Notes: generated from the letters alone by a model not told the origin. Shown: positions 48,258 to 57,674, numbered from the stretch's first letter. The stretch: DNA of 64,000 nt from Sphingomonas sp. ATCC 31555 (GCF_000282895.1 NZ_ALBQ01000014.1:207649-271648); one strand, 5' to 3'. Numbers and translations are program-made.

Positions 48258-49343
48258 TTAGGCGGCCGCTTCCACTTCCGGCGGCCGTTCGGCGGCGATC
48301 GCGCGATCGATCATCAGCCGCGAACGCACGCCGCCGGCATCGATGTTCAGCTTCATCAGCCGGCGATCCGGATACCTCAGGAGGTTCTGCTGCTGTCGCT
48401 CCAGCATCTCCAGATCCTCGCCGAAGATCTTGCCCTGGCCGGTGCGGATCGTGTCGGTCAGCGCCCGGTCCTCGACGGCGAAGCGGCGCGCCATCCCCCA
48501 GAAATAATGGTGCGAGGTTTCGGTTTCGGGCGTGATGAAGTCGACGACGGTGCTGGATGCCTTCCAGCGATCCTCGGCATGATAGCCGCCCTTGCCGGCC
48601 AGCGCGACGCCGACTTCGATCAGCACATGGCTGGGCAGGGTGAAGCGGCAAATCTGCCAGCGATCGACCGGCTGGTCGTCGGGCAGGCCCGCGCCACGCA
48701 GCGCCATTTTCCAGAAGGGAGGCGCCTCGATCCCGTCCATGAAGCGGCGGGTGACGACCTGCCCGTCCTCGACCAGCGTTTCCACCGGCGCCTCGTCGAT
48801 TTCCTTCTGGCCGATGCTGGTGCTGTGGACATAGGTCTCGTGCGTGAGGTCCATCAGGTTGTCGACCATCAGCCGATAGTCGCAATCGATATGATAATAG
48901 CCGCCGCCATAGGCCCATTCGGGGCTCTCCGCCCATTCGAGATGGTGGAGCTTGCCCGGGTCAGCGGTCTCGGCGTCACCGGGCCAGACCCAAATAAAGC
49001 CATATCGCTCGATCACGGCAAAGCGTCGGACGCCCGCGAACTTATCGACCTTCTGCCCGGGCATGGACGTCGCGCGGCCGGCGCAGCCCATCACCAAACC
49101 GTGATAGCCGCACACCAGCTCGCCATCGCGCACGAAGCCCAGCGATAGGGGCGCGCCGCGATGGGGGCAGAAATCCTCCAGCGCAGTCACGTGGCCTGCG
49201 GCGTTGCGGAAGAACACCATGGGGCGGCCGCAGATCGTGCGGCCGAGCGGGCGATCGGAGAGCTCGTCCGCGGCCGCGGCGACGTACCAGGCATGCAGGG
49301 GCCAAGGGGAGGAAACCGGCGTTTCGAAACGGACCCCAGACAT
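48258..49343 (-). CDS. vanA: Vanillate O-demethylase oxygenase subunit (Rieske)
   Basis: A 361-residue Rieske oxygenase. The Rieske ligands are Cys59-x-His61 and Cys78-x2-His81 (CPHRG...CGYHG). The mononuclear iron His168 and His173 lie in DLTHETYVH. It demethylates vanillate to protocatechuate with electrons from a reductase (VanB). No vanB lies nearby, so the partner is elsewhere. The ATG at 49343 has GAGG at good spacing. It is the first gene of the vanA-vanR operon. Confidence 0.9.
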   Translation of the reverse strand: MSGVRFETPVSSPWPLHAWYVAAAADELSDRPLGRTICGRPMVFFRNAAGHVTALEDFCPHRGAPLSLGFVRDGELVCGYHGLVMGCAGRATSMPGQKVDKFAGVRRFAVIERYGFIWVWPGDAETADPGKLHHLEWAESPEWAYGGGYYHIDCDYRLMVDNLMDLTHETYVHSTSIGQKEIDEAPVETLVEDGQVVTRRFMDGIEAPPFWKMALRGAGLPDDQPVDRWQICRFTLPSHVLIEVGVALAGKGGYHAEDRWKASSTVVDFITPETETSHHYFWGMARRFAVEDRALTDTIRTGQGKIFGEDLEMLERQQQNLLRYPDRRLMKLNIDAGGVRSRLMIDRAIAAERPPEVEAAA

Positions 49344-49367
49344 AAGCACCTCACCACCAGCTCTATA

Positions 49368-49405
49368 ATTGGATCCAATAATGACGATACCGTGGATTTC
49401 GTCAA
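49368..49405 (-). promoter_or_regulatory. vanA promoter with VanR operator
   Basis: ATTGGATCCAAT (49368-49379) is a perfect palindrome identical to the known Caulobacter VanR operator half-repeat. On the minus strand TTGACG (49400-49405) can serve as -35 with an AT-rich -10 (ATTATT) 17 bases on, directly abutting the operator, so repressor binding would block polymerase. Confidence 0.8.
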
Positions 49406-49534
49406 GGGCCAGATGACGTAACCGGCGAGCGCGGCCGCGCAGTCATGATCTTCAACGACGATGACACCGAACGTGCGTCAAACGCGGTGTTGAGCAGGTC
49501 AGGCGAGGGATAAGTTGAGGGCCCCAAGGGTAAG

Positions 49535-49625
49535 TGGCGGAGCGGGAGGGATTCGAACCCTCGATACGGTTTTGCCGTATACTCACTTTCCAGGCGAGCG
49601 CCTTCGACCACTCGGCCACCGCTCC
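49535..49625 (-). tRNA. tRNA-Ser (anticodon GGA)
   Basis: A class II tRNA with a long variable arm on the minus strand. The acceptor stem is GGAGCGG/CCGCTCC with encoded CCA (49535-49537). The anticodon loop CTGGAAA on a CTCGC/GTGAG stem gives anticodon GGA. The T arm reads GAGGG-TTCGAAT-CCCTC. Confidence 0.95.
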
Positions 49626-49703
49626 GCAGGATACCTGGAAGGCGCGGCCCTACCGTTCCTTGGGCGGCTAGGCAAGCGCCCGTTGGCATGCCAAGCTTCC
49701 CCC

Positions 49704-50591
49704 ATGGCAAAAACCCTGCTCGTCCTCGCCGCGACCCTCGCCGCCGCGCCGCTCGCTGCCCAGAATGCCCCGCAGACCGGGGCGCCGCCGCGGCCAGCCC
49801 CCTCGGCGGCAGAGCCGGCGCCGGAGGACTGGCGCGACCTCCCCGATGACGAGATCCTGCTGATCCAGCTGAAAAACGGGCGGCAGGTGGCCGTCCGCCT
49901 GGCCGCGCGCTTTGCGCCGGCGCATGTCAGCAATATCCGCAAGCTCGCCGCCGCGCGGTGGTGGGATGGAGAAAGCGTCTACCGCGTGCAGGAAAACTGG
50001 GTCGCGCAATGGGGCGACCCTACCGAAAAGAAGCCGCTGCCGCCCGAGATCCTCACCCGGCCGCCCGCCGAGTTCGAGATCGGCGCCTTCACGCCGGCGC
50101 AGCGCCTGCCGAAGCCCGATTCCTACGCCACCGCCACCGGCGTCACCGCCGATGGCTGGCCGATCGCCAGCGACGGCAAAGCGGCCTGGCTGACCCATTG
50201 CTACGGCATGGTGGGCGTTGCCCGCGACGCGCTGCCCGATACCGGCACCGGGGCCGAGTTGTTCACGCCGATCGGCCAGTCGGCACGGCGGCTGGACCGC
50301 AACTACACCGTGGTCGGGCGGATCATCGAGGGGATGCCGTTTCTCTCCGCCCTGCCGCGCAGCGAAGCGGCAATGGGCGTGTACGCCAGTGCGGACGAGC
50401 GGGCGCCGATCCTGTGGGTCCGGCTCGCCAGCCAGTTGCCCCCGGACGAGCGCCCGCACTTCCAGGTCCGCACCACCGACAACCCGCGCTATGCCGCGAT
50501 GATCGCGCTGCGCGAAAACCCCGCGCCACCCACGGTCGCGACGGGCATCAACGTCTGCGACTTGCCGGTGGCGGTGCGCCGCCGGCCCTGA
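49704..50591 (+). CDS. Cyclophilin-type peptidyl-prolyl isomerase
   Basis: A 295-residue exported protein. A signal peptide (LLVLAATLAAAPLAAQ) is followed by a Pro/Ala-rich linker and a cyclophilin domain (LKNGRQVAVRLAARFAPAHVSNIRKLA, YRVQENWVAQWGDP, LTHCYGMVGVARD). The usual catalytic FxxQGGD motif is altered to WVAQWGD, a form seen in some alphaproteobacterial members. It probably helps protein folding in the periplasm. Confidence 0.85.
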   Translation: MAKTLLVLAATLAAAPLAAQNAPQTGAPPRPAPSAAEPAPEDWRDLPDDEILLIQLKNGRQVAVRLAARFAPAHVSNIRKLAAARWWDGESVYRVQENWVAQWGDPTEKKPLPPEILTRPPAEFEIGAFTPAQRLPKPDSYATATGVTADGWPIASDGKAAWLTHCYGMVGVARDALPDTGTGAELFTPIGQSARRLDRNYTVVGRIIEGMPFLSALPRSEAAMGVYASADERAPILWVRLASQLPPDERPHFQVRTTDNPRYAAMIALRENPAPPTVATGINVCDLPVAVRRRP

Positions 50592-50600
50592 GCCGCGCGA

Positions 50601-51197
50601 CTATTTGCCCAGCCAGTCCGCCACTTCCGCGGCGACCTGGTTCGCGGCCTGGTTGAGCGCCGGGCCCACGCTGGCGGTGTCAATCGCGCGCACCGGCACC
50701 CGCGCCTCGAAACGCCGGCGTTCGAAGCCTTGCGCCCCTTCACGTCCGATGGCGGCGTCGAAGGTAACCACGGCCTCCATGCTCGGCGCATCGACGCCGA
50801 AGGCGCGCAGATCGCCGCCCAGGCTGGCGCTGGGCGTCGTGAGCGACTGGCGGCGGCTGAGCACGATCCGGCCGGTCCGTGCGGCGATGGTATCCGCCAG
50901 CAGCCGGCCGAACAGGCTCGCCGGCCCTTCCACCCATTGCGCTTCGTCTACATAGGCGATCGTGGTGCCGCCGTCGCCCGAATGGACCGGCACCCGCGTG
51001 GTCGCCAGTTCCTGCGGCGCATTAATCGGTGCGATCGCCACAGCCTTCACGGAGCCCGATTGCTGCACCGCGCCGGGCGCGAGCGACGCCGACGACTGGA
51101 GCGTCAGCAGCGAGGGCGGCGGCTTGGCCCCGAACGAGATGCACGCCGAAAGCGGCACGGCAGCAAGCAGCGCTGCGGCGATGAGGGGCTTCTTCAT
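50601..51197 (-). CDS. ABC-type transport auxiliary lipoprotein (PqiC/DUF330-like)
   Basis: A 198-residue lipoprotein with lipobox LSAC near residue 18. The motif ALNQAANQVAAEVADWLGK at the C-terminus and LLTLQSSASLAPG near the start resemble the auxiliary lipoproteins of MCE transport systems. GAGG six bases before the ATG at 51197 decides the start; a GTG at 51209 overlaps mlaD. It is the last gene of the mla-like operon. Confidence 0.8.
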   Translation of the reverse strand: MKKPLIAAALLAAVPLSACISFGAKPPPSLLTLQSSASLAPGAVQQSGSVKAVAIAPINAPQELATTRVPVHSGDGGTTIAYVDEAQWVEGPASLFGRLLADTIAARTGRIVLSRRQSLTTPSASLGGDLRAFGVDAPSMEAVVTFDAAIGREGAQGFERRRFEARVPVRAIDTASVGPALNQAANQVAAEVADWLGK

Positions 51198-51205
51198 CCG
51201 GTTCC

Positions 51206-52171
51206 TCACTTCTTCGGCTTGTAGGTGGGCAGCGCGGGTGCCGAGATCAGGCTGGAGGCGCCCCCCTGATCCAGCCGATGCGCGACGTTGGTGAGCGCGA
51301 TCGACATCTCGCGTAGGTCCTGCACGAGCTGGCCGACTTCAGGCATGGTTTTGTTCGAGAAGGTCTGCAGGCCCGGCCGCGCATCGCCAATCGCCGCGTC
51401 CAGTGTCTCCACGCTCTTGCGAGCCGAGCTGATCGTGGCGTTCAGATTGGCGATCGTCGGCTTGATGTCGTTCGCCATCATGCCGTTGGTCGTTTCCGCC
51501 AGTTGGCCGATCTGCTGCGCGGCGGCGCCCGCCTGCTGGATGGCGACGCGGGTTTCGGCCAGCGTGGCGGCAATCTCCGGCCCGCGATCGGCGAGCGACT
51601 TGGTCAGCCGGTTGGTGTTGGCAAGGATGCCCGCGATCGACTGCTGGTTCTTCGAATCGAGCAGATCGGAAACGCGTTCGGTAAGTGTGGTCAGCCGCTC
51701 GAGCAGCTTCGGTGCGGAGCTGAGCAGCGCGCCCAGGCCGCCCTGCTTGGTCGGGATTACCGGCACGCCCAGCGGACAGGCGGCGCGGGGATTGTCCTGC
51801 GGGCATTCGATCGGCGGCTGGCCCTTCACCGCGCCGTCGAGCTGCACGGTGCTGGGGCCAGTGAAGCTGCCCTGGATGGTCGCGTTGGTGCCTTCGAGGA
51901 TCGGCACGTCGGGCCGCACGCTGATGCGCACGCGCACCAGGCTGGGGTCCGGACGCCAGAACTGGATTTCCTTCACCTGCCCGGCGGGGACGCCCGAGAA
52001 GCTGACCGACGAGCCGGGGCTGAGCCCATCCACCGACTGGCGGAAGAAGATGTCATACTGGCGCTCGTCGCCGCCGCCCAGTCGCGATAGCCAGACGATG
52101 AACAGGCAGAGCACGGCGAGCAGGATCAGCACCACCGCACCGACCAGCACATGATTGGAACGCGTTTCCAT
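51206..52171 (-). CDS. MlaD-family MCE substrate-binding protein
   Basis: A 321-residue protein with one N-terminal membrane helix (VLVGAVVLILLAVLCLFIVWL), an MCE domain (GSSVSFSGVPAGQVKEIQF, VPILEGTNATIQG) and a long C-terminal helical region. It carries lipid between membranes as a ring in the periplasm. It overlaps the ATPase gene by one base (TGATG). Confidence 0.9.
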   Translation of the reverse strand: METRSNHVLVGAVVLILLAVLCLFIVWLSRLGGGDERQYDIFFRQSVDGLSPGSSVSFSGVPAGQVKEIQFWRPDPSLVRVRISVRPDVPILEGTNATIQGSFTGPSTVQLDGAVKGQPPIECPQDNPRAACPLGVPVIPTKQGGLGALLSSAPKLLERLTTLTERVSDLLDSKNQQSIAGILANTNRLTKSLADRGPEIAATLAETRVAIQQAGAAAQQIGQLAETTNGMMANDIKPTIANLNATISSARKSVETLDAAIGDARPGLQTFSNKTMPEVGQLVQDLREMSIALTNVAHRLDQGGASSLISAPALPTYKPKK

Positions 52172-52989
52172 CAGTCCCTCTTATCCTCATGCACCCGCCG
52201 GTTCGGGCCCGCGACCGCGGCGCGTCCGCGCGGTCCGTTGAAATATTCCTGGATCCACGGATGATCCAACGCCAACAGCTCGGGAATCGTGCCCACCGCG
52301 ATCACGCGCTTGTCCGCCAGCACCGCGACGCGGTCGCAGATGGCGTAGAGCGTGTCGAGATCGTGGGTGATCAGGAACACGGTAAGGCCGAGCGTCTGCT
52401 GGAGCGACGCGGTGAGCTCGTCGAACGCCGCCGCGCCGATCGGGTCGAGGCCCGCGGTCGGTTCATCGAGGAACAGCAGCTCGGGATCCAGCGCCAGCGC
52501 CCGCGCCAGGCCCGCGCGCTTCTTCATGCCGCCGGAAAGCTCAGCGGGATATTTGGGGCCGGCTTCGGGCGGCAGTCCGGTCATCACGACCTTGTAGGCG
52601 GCGATTTCCTCGAGCAGCGCCTGGTCCAGCCCCGGGTAGAATTCCTTGAGCGGCACCTGGACGTTCTCGGAAACGGTCAGCGTGGAAAACAGCGCCCCGC
52701 CCTGGAACAGGATGCCCCAGCGCTTGCGGATCTCCAGCGCCTCGGTTTCGTCGCGGCCGATCGTGTTCTCGCCGAACACGTCGACCGTCCCGTCCAGCGG
52801 CGGCTGGAGGCCGATGATCGAGCGCATCAGCACCGATTTGCCGGTGCCGGACCCGCCGACGACGCCAAGGATCTCGCCGCGGCGCACGTCGAGGTCCAGC
52901 CCGTCATGGACAAGCTGCTCGCCAAAGCCGTTGCGCAGCCCCCGGACGCGGATCAGGACTTCGCGGTCGTCCGTACGGTCGTCGCTCAT
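52171..52989 (-). CDS. MlaF-like ABC transporter ATP-binding protein
   Basis: A 272-residue ATPase. Walker A is GGSGTGKSVL, the signature is LSGGMKKRAGLARAL, Walker B is LLFLDEPTAGLDP and the H-loop His is in LITHDLDTL. The GGMKKR variant is typical of MlaF-type ATPases. It powers lipid transport with MlaE and MlaD. The start overlaps the permease stop (ATGA). Confidence 0.93.
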   Translation of the reverse strand: MSDDRTDDREVLIRVRGLRNGFGEQLVHDGLDLDVRRGEILGVVGGSGTGKSVLMRSIIGLQPPLDGTVDVFGENTIGRDETEALEIRKRWGILFQGGALFSTLTVSENVQVPLKEFYPGLDQALLEEIAAYKVVMTGLPPEAGPKYPAELSGGMKKRAGLARALALDPELLFLDEPTAGLDPIGAAAFDELTASLQQTLGLTVFLITHDLDTLYAICDRVAVLADKRVIAVGTIPELLALDHPWIQEYFNGPRGRAAVAGPNRRVHEDKRD

Positions 52990-54095
52990 GTCCAGCCCAC
53001 CTCGCTGAAGAATACCGCGAAGAAGGCATCGAGCACGATCACCAGGAAGATCGCCTGGACCACCGCCGTGGTGGTGCGCTGGCCGACCTGTTCGGCATCG
53101 CCTTCCACCTGCATGCCGTGGAAACAGCCGGCGATGGCGATGATTGCGCCGAACACCGGCGCCTTGATCATCCCGATCCACAGATCGGTTATCGGCACCA
53201 CTTCGCGGATGCGGGCGATGAAGGTGACGGGCGGGATCTCGAGGCTCACCCAGCACAGCAGCCCGCCACCCAGAATCGACACGATCGAGGAATAGAAGCC
53301 TAGCAGCGGCAGCATGAACACCACCGCCAGCACGCGCGGCAGCACCAGCGCCTCCATCGGCGAGACGCCGATCGTACGCATTGCATCGATTTCCTCGGTG
53401 AGCTTCATCGTGCCGATCTGCGCGGCAAAGGCGGAGCCGGAGCGACCGGCGATCATGATCGCCGTCATCAGAATGCCGAGTTCGCGCAAGGTGAGCCGGC
53501 CGAGCAGGTTGATCGTGTAGATTTCCGCACCGAACTGGCGAAGCTGCACCGATCCCTGCTGGGCGATGACGATGCCGATCAGGAAGCTCATCAATCCGAT
53601 GATGCCGAGCGCGCCGACGCCCACCACCTCGAATCGCTGCACCGTCGCGTTGAAGCGGAAGCGGCGCGGATGGAGGATGACGTTCCACAGCGCGATCACC
53701 GTCGCGCCCATGAAGCCGAGCAGGCCGTACAGCGTCTTGCCCGAATTGATGACCGCGCCGCCGATCTCGTTGAGCGCGCGGGTAAACGAACCCTGTGGCG
53801 GCGGCGGCAGCTGGATCGGATGTTCGGCGGCGATCACCTGATCAAGCAGATGCTGCTCGTCGGCGCCCAGCCCTTCGATCGCCGCGCCGCGATCGCGGGC
53901 GAAGCGATGCACGACCCAGGCGCCCACCGTATCCATCCGGCCGATGTCGCGCAGGTCGAGGCGTGCGACCGTACCGTCGACCGCGTCGAGCCGTTGCGGC
54001 AGATCGCCGAGACAGGACAAAGAGAGGTTGCCGGAGAAGCGGAGCACCGCCTCGCCGTTCAAATCGGAGCGTTCGAAGTCGGCGGGTGCCCTCAT
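52986..54095 (-). CDS. MlaE-family permease with N-terminal STAS domain
   Basis: A 369-residue permease. The N-terminal ~100 residues form a STAS-like domain (LRFSGNLSLSCLGDLP, RLDLRDIGRMDTVGAW), fused to an MlaE permease of about five helices (GIIGLMSFLIGIVIAQQG, MTAIMIAGRSGSAFAAQIGTM). In E. coli STAS is a separate protein, MlaB; the fusion is common in alphaproteobacteria. AAGGGGG before the ATG at 54095 decides the start. It heads the operon and is divergent from the HAD gene. Confidence 0.9.
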   Translation of the reverse strand: MRAPADFERSDLNGEAVLRFSGNLSLSCLGDLPQRLDAVDGTVARLDLRDIGRMDTVGAWVVHRFARDRGAAIEGLGADEQHLLDQVIAAEHPIQLPPPPQGSFTRALNEIGGAVINSGKTLYGLLGFMGATVIALWNVILHPRRFRFNATVQRFEVVGVGALGIIGLMSFLIGIVIAQQGSVQLRQFGAEIYTINLLGRLTLRELGILMTAIMIAGRSGSAFAAQIGTMKLTEEIDAMRTIGVSPMEALVLPRVLAVVFMLPLLGFYSSIVSILGGGLLCWVSLEIPPVTFIARIREVVPITDLWIGMIKAPVFGAIIAIAGCFHGMQVEGDAEQVGQRTTTAVVQAIFLVIVLDAFFAVFFSEVGWT

Positions 54096-54156
54096 CAATA
54101 CCCCCTTTCCGCGATTCCGGCTGGAACGGCAAGTTCCTCCGTGGCTAGAGGGCGCA

Positions 54157-54831
54157 ATGCAACGCCTCGCCATTTACGACATGGACAAGACCATCACCGC
54201 GAAACCGACCTGGACGCGGTTCCTGCTGCACGTCGCCCGCACGCGCGCGCCATGGCGGCTGGGCCTGTTCCCGCTCGTCGGGCTGGGCGGGCTGGCCTAT
54301 CTGCTGCGCCGGATCGATCGCGCCGGGCTGAAGCGCCTGTCGCACCGGCTGCTGCTGGGCCGCGCGCTGCCGCCCAACGACATGCGCGTCGTGGCGGAAG
54401 CGTTCGCCGAACTGGAACTGCAGCGCGGCGTGCTGCAGGGCGCGCGCGCGCAGATCGCGGTGGACCGCGCCGCCGGCTATCGGCTGGTGATGGCCACCGC
54501 ATCGCATCGCTATTATGCCGAGGCGATCGGCACGCGGCTGGGCTTTGACGATGTGATCGCCACCAATGCGAAGCGGGACGGGCACGGACATATTCTCTCC
54601 GATCTCGAAGGCGAGAACTGTTACGGGCCCGTAAAGCTCCACATGGTCGAAAATTGGTTGGCAGAGGCGGGGCTGCTGCGCGCGAACTGCCGGATTCGCG
54701 CCTATTCGGACCATGTATCCGACGCGCCGCTGCTCAGCTGGGCCGACGAAGCCTTTGCGGTCAACGCGCACGGGCCCTTGCGGCGACTGGCGGAGGCGCG
54801 GGGCTGGGCCATGCTCGATTGGCGCGGCTGA
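54157..54831 (+). CDS. HAD-superfamily (HAD-IB) phosphatase
   Basis: A 224-residue hydrolase. The nucleophile motif is YDMDKTIT (DxDxT), motif II is in LVMATASHRYY, and motif IV is SDHVSDAPLL. A helical cap lies between motif I and II. Such enzymes resemble SerB and acyl-phosphate or phospholipid phosphatases; the substrate is unknown. It is divergent from the mla-like operon. Confidence 0.85.
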   Translation: MQRLAIYDMDKTITAKPTWTRFLLHVARTRAPWRLGLFPLVGLGGLAYLLRRIDRAGLKRLSHRLLLGRALPPNDMRVVAEAFAELELQRGVLQGARAQIAVDRAAGYRLVMATASHRYYAEAIGTRLGFDDVIATNAKRDGHGHILSDLEGENCYGPVKLHMVENWLAEAGLLRANCRIRAYSDHVSDAPLLSWADEAFAVNAHGPLRRLAEARGWAMLDWRG

Positions 54832-54903
54832 GCTTTTTTCCGTAAGGGATCCAAAGGGTTCGCAACCGAAACAGCCCATCATGCATTATCCTGCCCGATA
54901 AAT

Positions 54904-56631
54904 GTGGTCGTGAGGAAGCGTGTGGAACGTGACGAGGTGGAACAGCCGCCGGCAACGGGAGTGCCCGCGGGGCCAAGTCTGAAGGACGTGACTTCCTATA
55001 GCCCGACCGGCGATCATCCCACGCACCATTGGAAACGCTCGACGGTGACGGTGCCGGGGCTGGGCGACCGCGGCACGATTTTCTTCGCGGCGCTGCAGAT
55101 GACGCGCATGCCGATGATCATCACCGATCCGCGCCAAGACGATAATCCCATCGTCTTCGCCAACAAGGCGTTTCTCGATCTTACCGGCTATGAGGAAAGC
55201 GAGATCCTCGGCCGGAACTGTCGATTTCTGCAAGGGGCCGAGACCGATCGCGACGCGGTAGCGGAACTGCGTGAGGCGATCCATCGGCGCGAAGCGATCG
55301 CGCTGGAACTGGTCAACTACCGGCGCGATGGATCGTTCTTCTGGAACGCCGTGTTCGTGGCGCCGGTGCTCGATACCGATGGCGAGCTGCTGTACTTTTT
55401 CGCTAGCCAGCTGGACGTGACGCGCCGCCGCGCTTCCGAACAGGCGTTCCGCCAGGCGCAGAAAATGGAAGCGATCGGCCAGTTGACCGCAGGCCTGGCG
55501 CACGACTTCAACAACCTGCTCCAGGTCGTCTCCGGCAACATCGACATCGTTGCCAACCAGGTGGAGGACGAGCGGCACCAGCGCCTGCTCACCAATGCCG
55601 CGCGCGCCGCCGACCGCGGCTCGAAGCTGACGCGGCAGCTGCTCGCCTTCGCGCGCAAGACGCGGCTGGAGCCCCGCCGGGTCGAGCTGAACCAGCTGAT
55701 CCACGAATTCGGCGATCTGCTCGACAATACCGTCGGCGCGCAGATCCGGCTGGTGACCGCGCTGGAGCGCCGGCTGCCCGAAGTCCAGATCGATCCGACC
55801 CATCTGGAAATGGCGATCCTCAACGTGCTGCTGAACGCACGCGATGCGATGCCGCGCGGCGGCACGGTGACGATCTCGACGCGGCTGTGGAAGCTGAACG
55901 GCGACGCGCCGATGCACCAGCTGCCCGAGGGCGATTATGTGGTGCTGACGATCCGCGACGAAGGTAGCGGCATGGCCGATGATGTCCGCCGTCGTGCGAC
56001 CGAGCCCTTCTTCACGACCAAGGGCGCCGAGCGCGGCACCGGCCTGGGCCTCGCTATGGTGCATGGTTTCGTCCAGCAATCGCTCGGCCGCCTGGAAATC
56101 GACAGCGCCCCGGGCGAGGGCACCGAGGTGCGCATGCTGTTCCCCACGGCGGCCAGCGCCGAGGTTGCGGCGCCGCCGCCTGCGGCGAAGCAGGAGCCGG
56201 GCCGGGGCGTCGCCGGCGGCAGCGAGACGATCCTGCTCGTCGAGGACAGCGACGATGTGCGGGCGCTGGCGCAGGAGCAACTGACGGCGCTCGGCTATCG
56301 CGTGCTGCTGGCGGCGAGCGGCGAAGAGGCGCTGGAGCGGATCGAGGCGGAGCCGATCGATCTGCTGTTCACCGATATCGTGATGCCCGGCGGGATGAGC
56401 GGGCTCGAGCTGGTCGAGCAGTTCCACGCGCTGCATCCGGAAACGCCGGTGCTGATGACGACCGGCTATAACGAGGATCTGGTGGCGGACATCCCGCGTG
56501 GCAGCAATCTGGACGTGATCGGCAAGCCCTATCGCCGCGAGCAGCTGGCGGATCGCATCCGTGCCGCGCTGGACCGGCGTTCGCCGGAGCCGCGCCGCAC
56601 GGGCAACCCTTTCGGCGCCGTGGAGGCCTGA
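54904..56631 (+). CDS. LOV-domain hybrid histidine kinase (blue-light sensor)
   Basis: A 575-residue hybrid kinase. A LOV-type PAS domain (about 60-175) holds the photoactive Cys106 in GRNCRFLQG. A histidine kinase follows (His200 in GLAHDFNNLL, ATP site with DEGSGMADD and GTGLGLAMVHG). A C-terminal receiver (about 438-560) has LLVEDSDD and the phospho-acceptor Asp in LLFTDIVMPG. Light-driven flavin-Cys adduct formation should control the kinase. No membrane segment is seen. The start is GTG at 54904, with GTG at 54922 as an alternative. Confidence 0.93.
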   Translation: MVVRKRVERDEVEQPPATGVPAGPSLKDVTSYSPTGDHPTHHWKRSTVTVPGLGDRGTIFFAALQMTRMPMIITDPRQDDNPIVFANKAFLDLTGYEESEILGRNCRFLQGAETDRDAVAELREAIHRREAIALELVNYRRDGSFFWNAVFVAPVLDTDGELLYFFASQLDVTRRRASEQAFRQAQKMEAIGQLTAGLAHDFNNLLQVVSGNIDIVANQVEDERHQRLLTNAARAADRGSKLTRQLLAFARKTRLEPRRVELNQLIHEFGDLLDNTVGAQIRLVTALERRLPEVQIDPTHLEMAILNVLLNARDAMPRGGTVTISTRLWKLNGDAPMHQLPEGDYVVLTIRDEGSGMADDVRRRATEPFFTTKGAERGTGLGLAMVHGFVQQSLGRLEIDSAPGEGTEVRMLFPTAASAEVAAPPPAAKQEPGRGVAGGSETILLVEDSDDVRALAQEQLTALGYRVLLAASGEEALERIEAEPIDLLFTDIVMPGGMSGLELVEQFHALHPETPVLMTTGYNEDLVADIPRGSNLDVIGKPYRREQLADRIRAALDRRSPEPRRTGNPFGAVEA

Positions 56632-56647
56632 AGCCCCCGCCGGGCCA

Positions 56648-57655
56648 TCAGGCGCCCAGGATGCGACGATAGAGGGCGATATACTGGTCGGCCATTGCCT
56701 CCACCGAAAAGCCCGCTTCGATTGCGGCGCGGCATGCCGCGCGATCGAGCGTGGCGGCGCGGTCGACCGCGCTGGCCGCTTCTTCCGCCGAATCGAGCAG
56801 CAGGCCGGTGACGCCGTCCGCGATCAACTCGGGCATCGAGCCGCGTCGGACCGCGATCACCGGGGTGCCGCACGCCATCGCCTCGATCACCGACAGGCCG
56901 AAGGGCTCGTCGAAATTGATCAGGTGGAGGAGCGCGCGAGCGCTGCCCAGCGCCTTGATCCGCGCCTCGCCGCCGACCGGGCCGTGATAGACGATGCGAT
57001 CGTTCAGATGCGGCTGCACGTCGCGCTCGAAATAGCCCTGGTCCTGGACGATGCCGTACAGGTTCAGCCGGCGGCCGGTGGCCTGTGCGACGGCGATCGC
57101 CTCGGCCGCGCCCTTGTCCGGGTGCATGCGGCCGAAGAACAGCAGGTCGTCGCTGCCGGTCGCGTCGAAGGCGAAGTCGGCGAGCGGGATGCCGTGGTGG
57201 ATCGTCGCGGCATAGCGCAGCGCCGGGTGTCGATCGGCATCCGAGATCGCGACATAGTGCACGCGGTCCTCGAACGGCTTGTACATCGGCAGGATGCGCT
57301 CGGAGGAAAAGCCGTGGATCGTCGTCACCATCGGCGTGTCGATCAGCGGGGCATAGGCGTGGGCGGGGAAATCGGCCTGGTTGTGGATCAGGTCGAACTC
57401 GGATGCGCGGGCGAAGAGGTGCGACTGGTGGGCATATTCCCACACCTTCGCGTCGATCGCGGGATCTTCTTCATAGCCGCGCGGCACTACGCCGGCGAGG
57501 CGCGCGGTGGTGACAGAGTCCTGCGTGGCGAACAGCGTGACGTCGATACCCTTGGCGACCAGCGCCTCGGTGAGCAGGCTCGTCACCAGCTCCCAGGGGC
57601 CGTAGTGCCGCGGCGGGGTGCGCCACGCGATCGGCGCGAGCATGGCGATCTTCAT
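56648..57655 (-). CDS. Glycosyltransferase family 4 protein
   Basis: A 335-residue GT-B glycosyltransferase. It starts MKIAMLAPIAWRTPPRHYGPWE. The acceptor domain shows FDLIHNQADFPAHAYAPL, and the donor site is DDLLFFGRMHPDKGAAEAI and INFDEPFGLSVIEAMACGTPVIA. It probably uses a sugar nucleotide. It is the last gene of the GH130-GH13-GT4 operon; a repeat pair separates it from GH13. Product unknown. Confidence 0.88.
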   Translation of the reverse strand: MKIAMLAPIAWRTPPRHYGPWELVTSLLTEALVAKGIDVTLFATQDSVTTARLAGVVPRGYEEDPAIDAKVWEYAHQSHLFARASEFDLIHNQADFPAHAYAPLIDTPMVTTIHGFSSERILPMYKPFEDRVHYVAISDADRHPALRYAATIHHGIPLADFAFDATGSDDLLFFGRMHPDKGAAEAIAVAQATGRRLNLYGIVQDQGYFERDVQPHLNDRIVYHGPVGGEARIKALGSARALLHLINFDEPFGLSVIEAMACGTPVIAVRRGSMPELIADGVTGLLLDSAEEAASAVDRAATLDRAACRAAIEAGFSVEAMADQYIALYRRILGA

Positions 57656-57674
57656 GCGCGGCTGCCCCTTGCCC

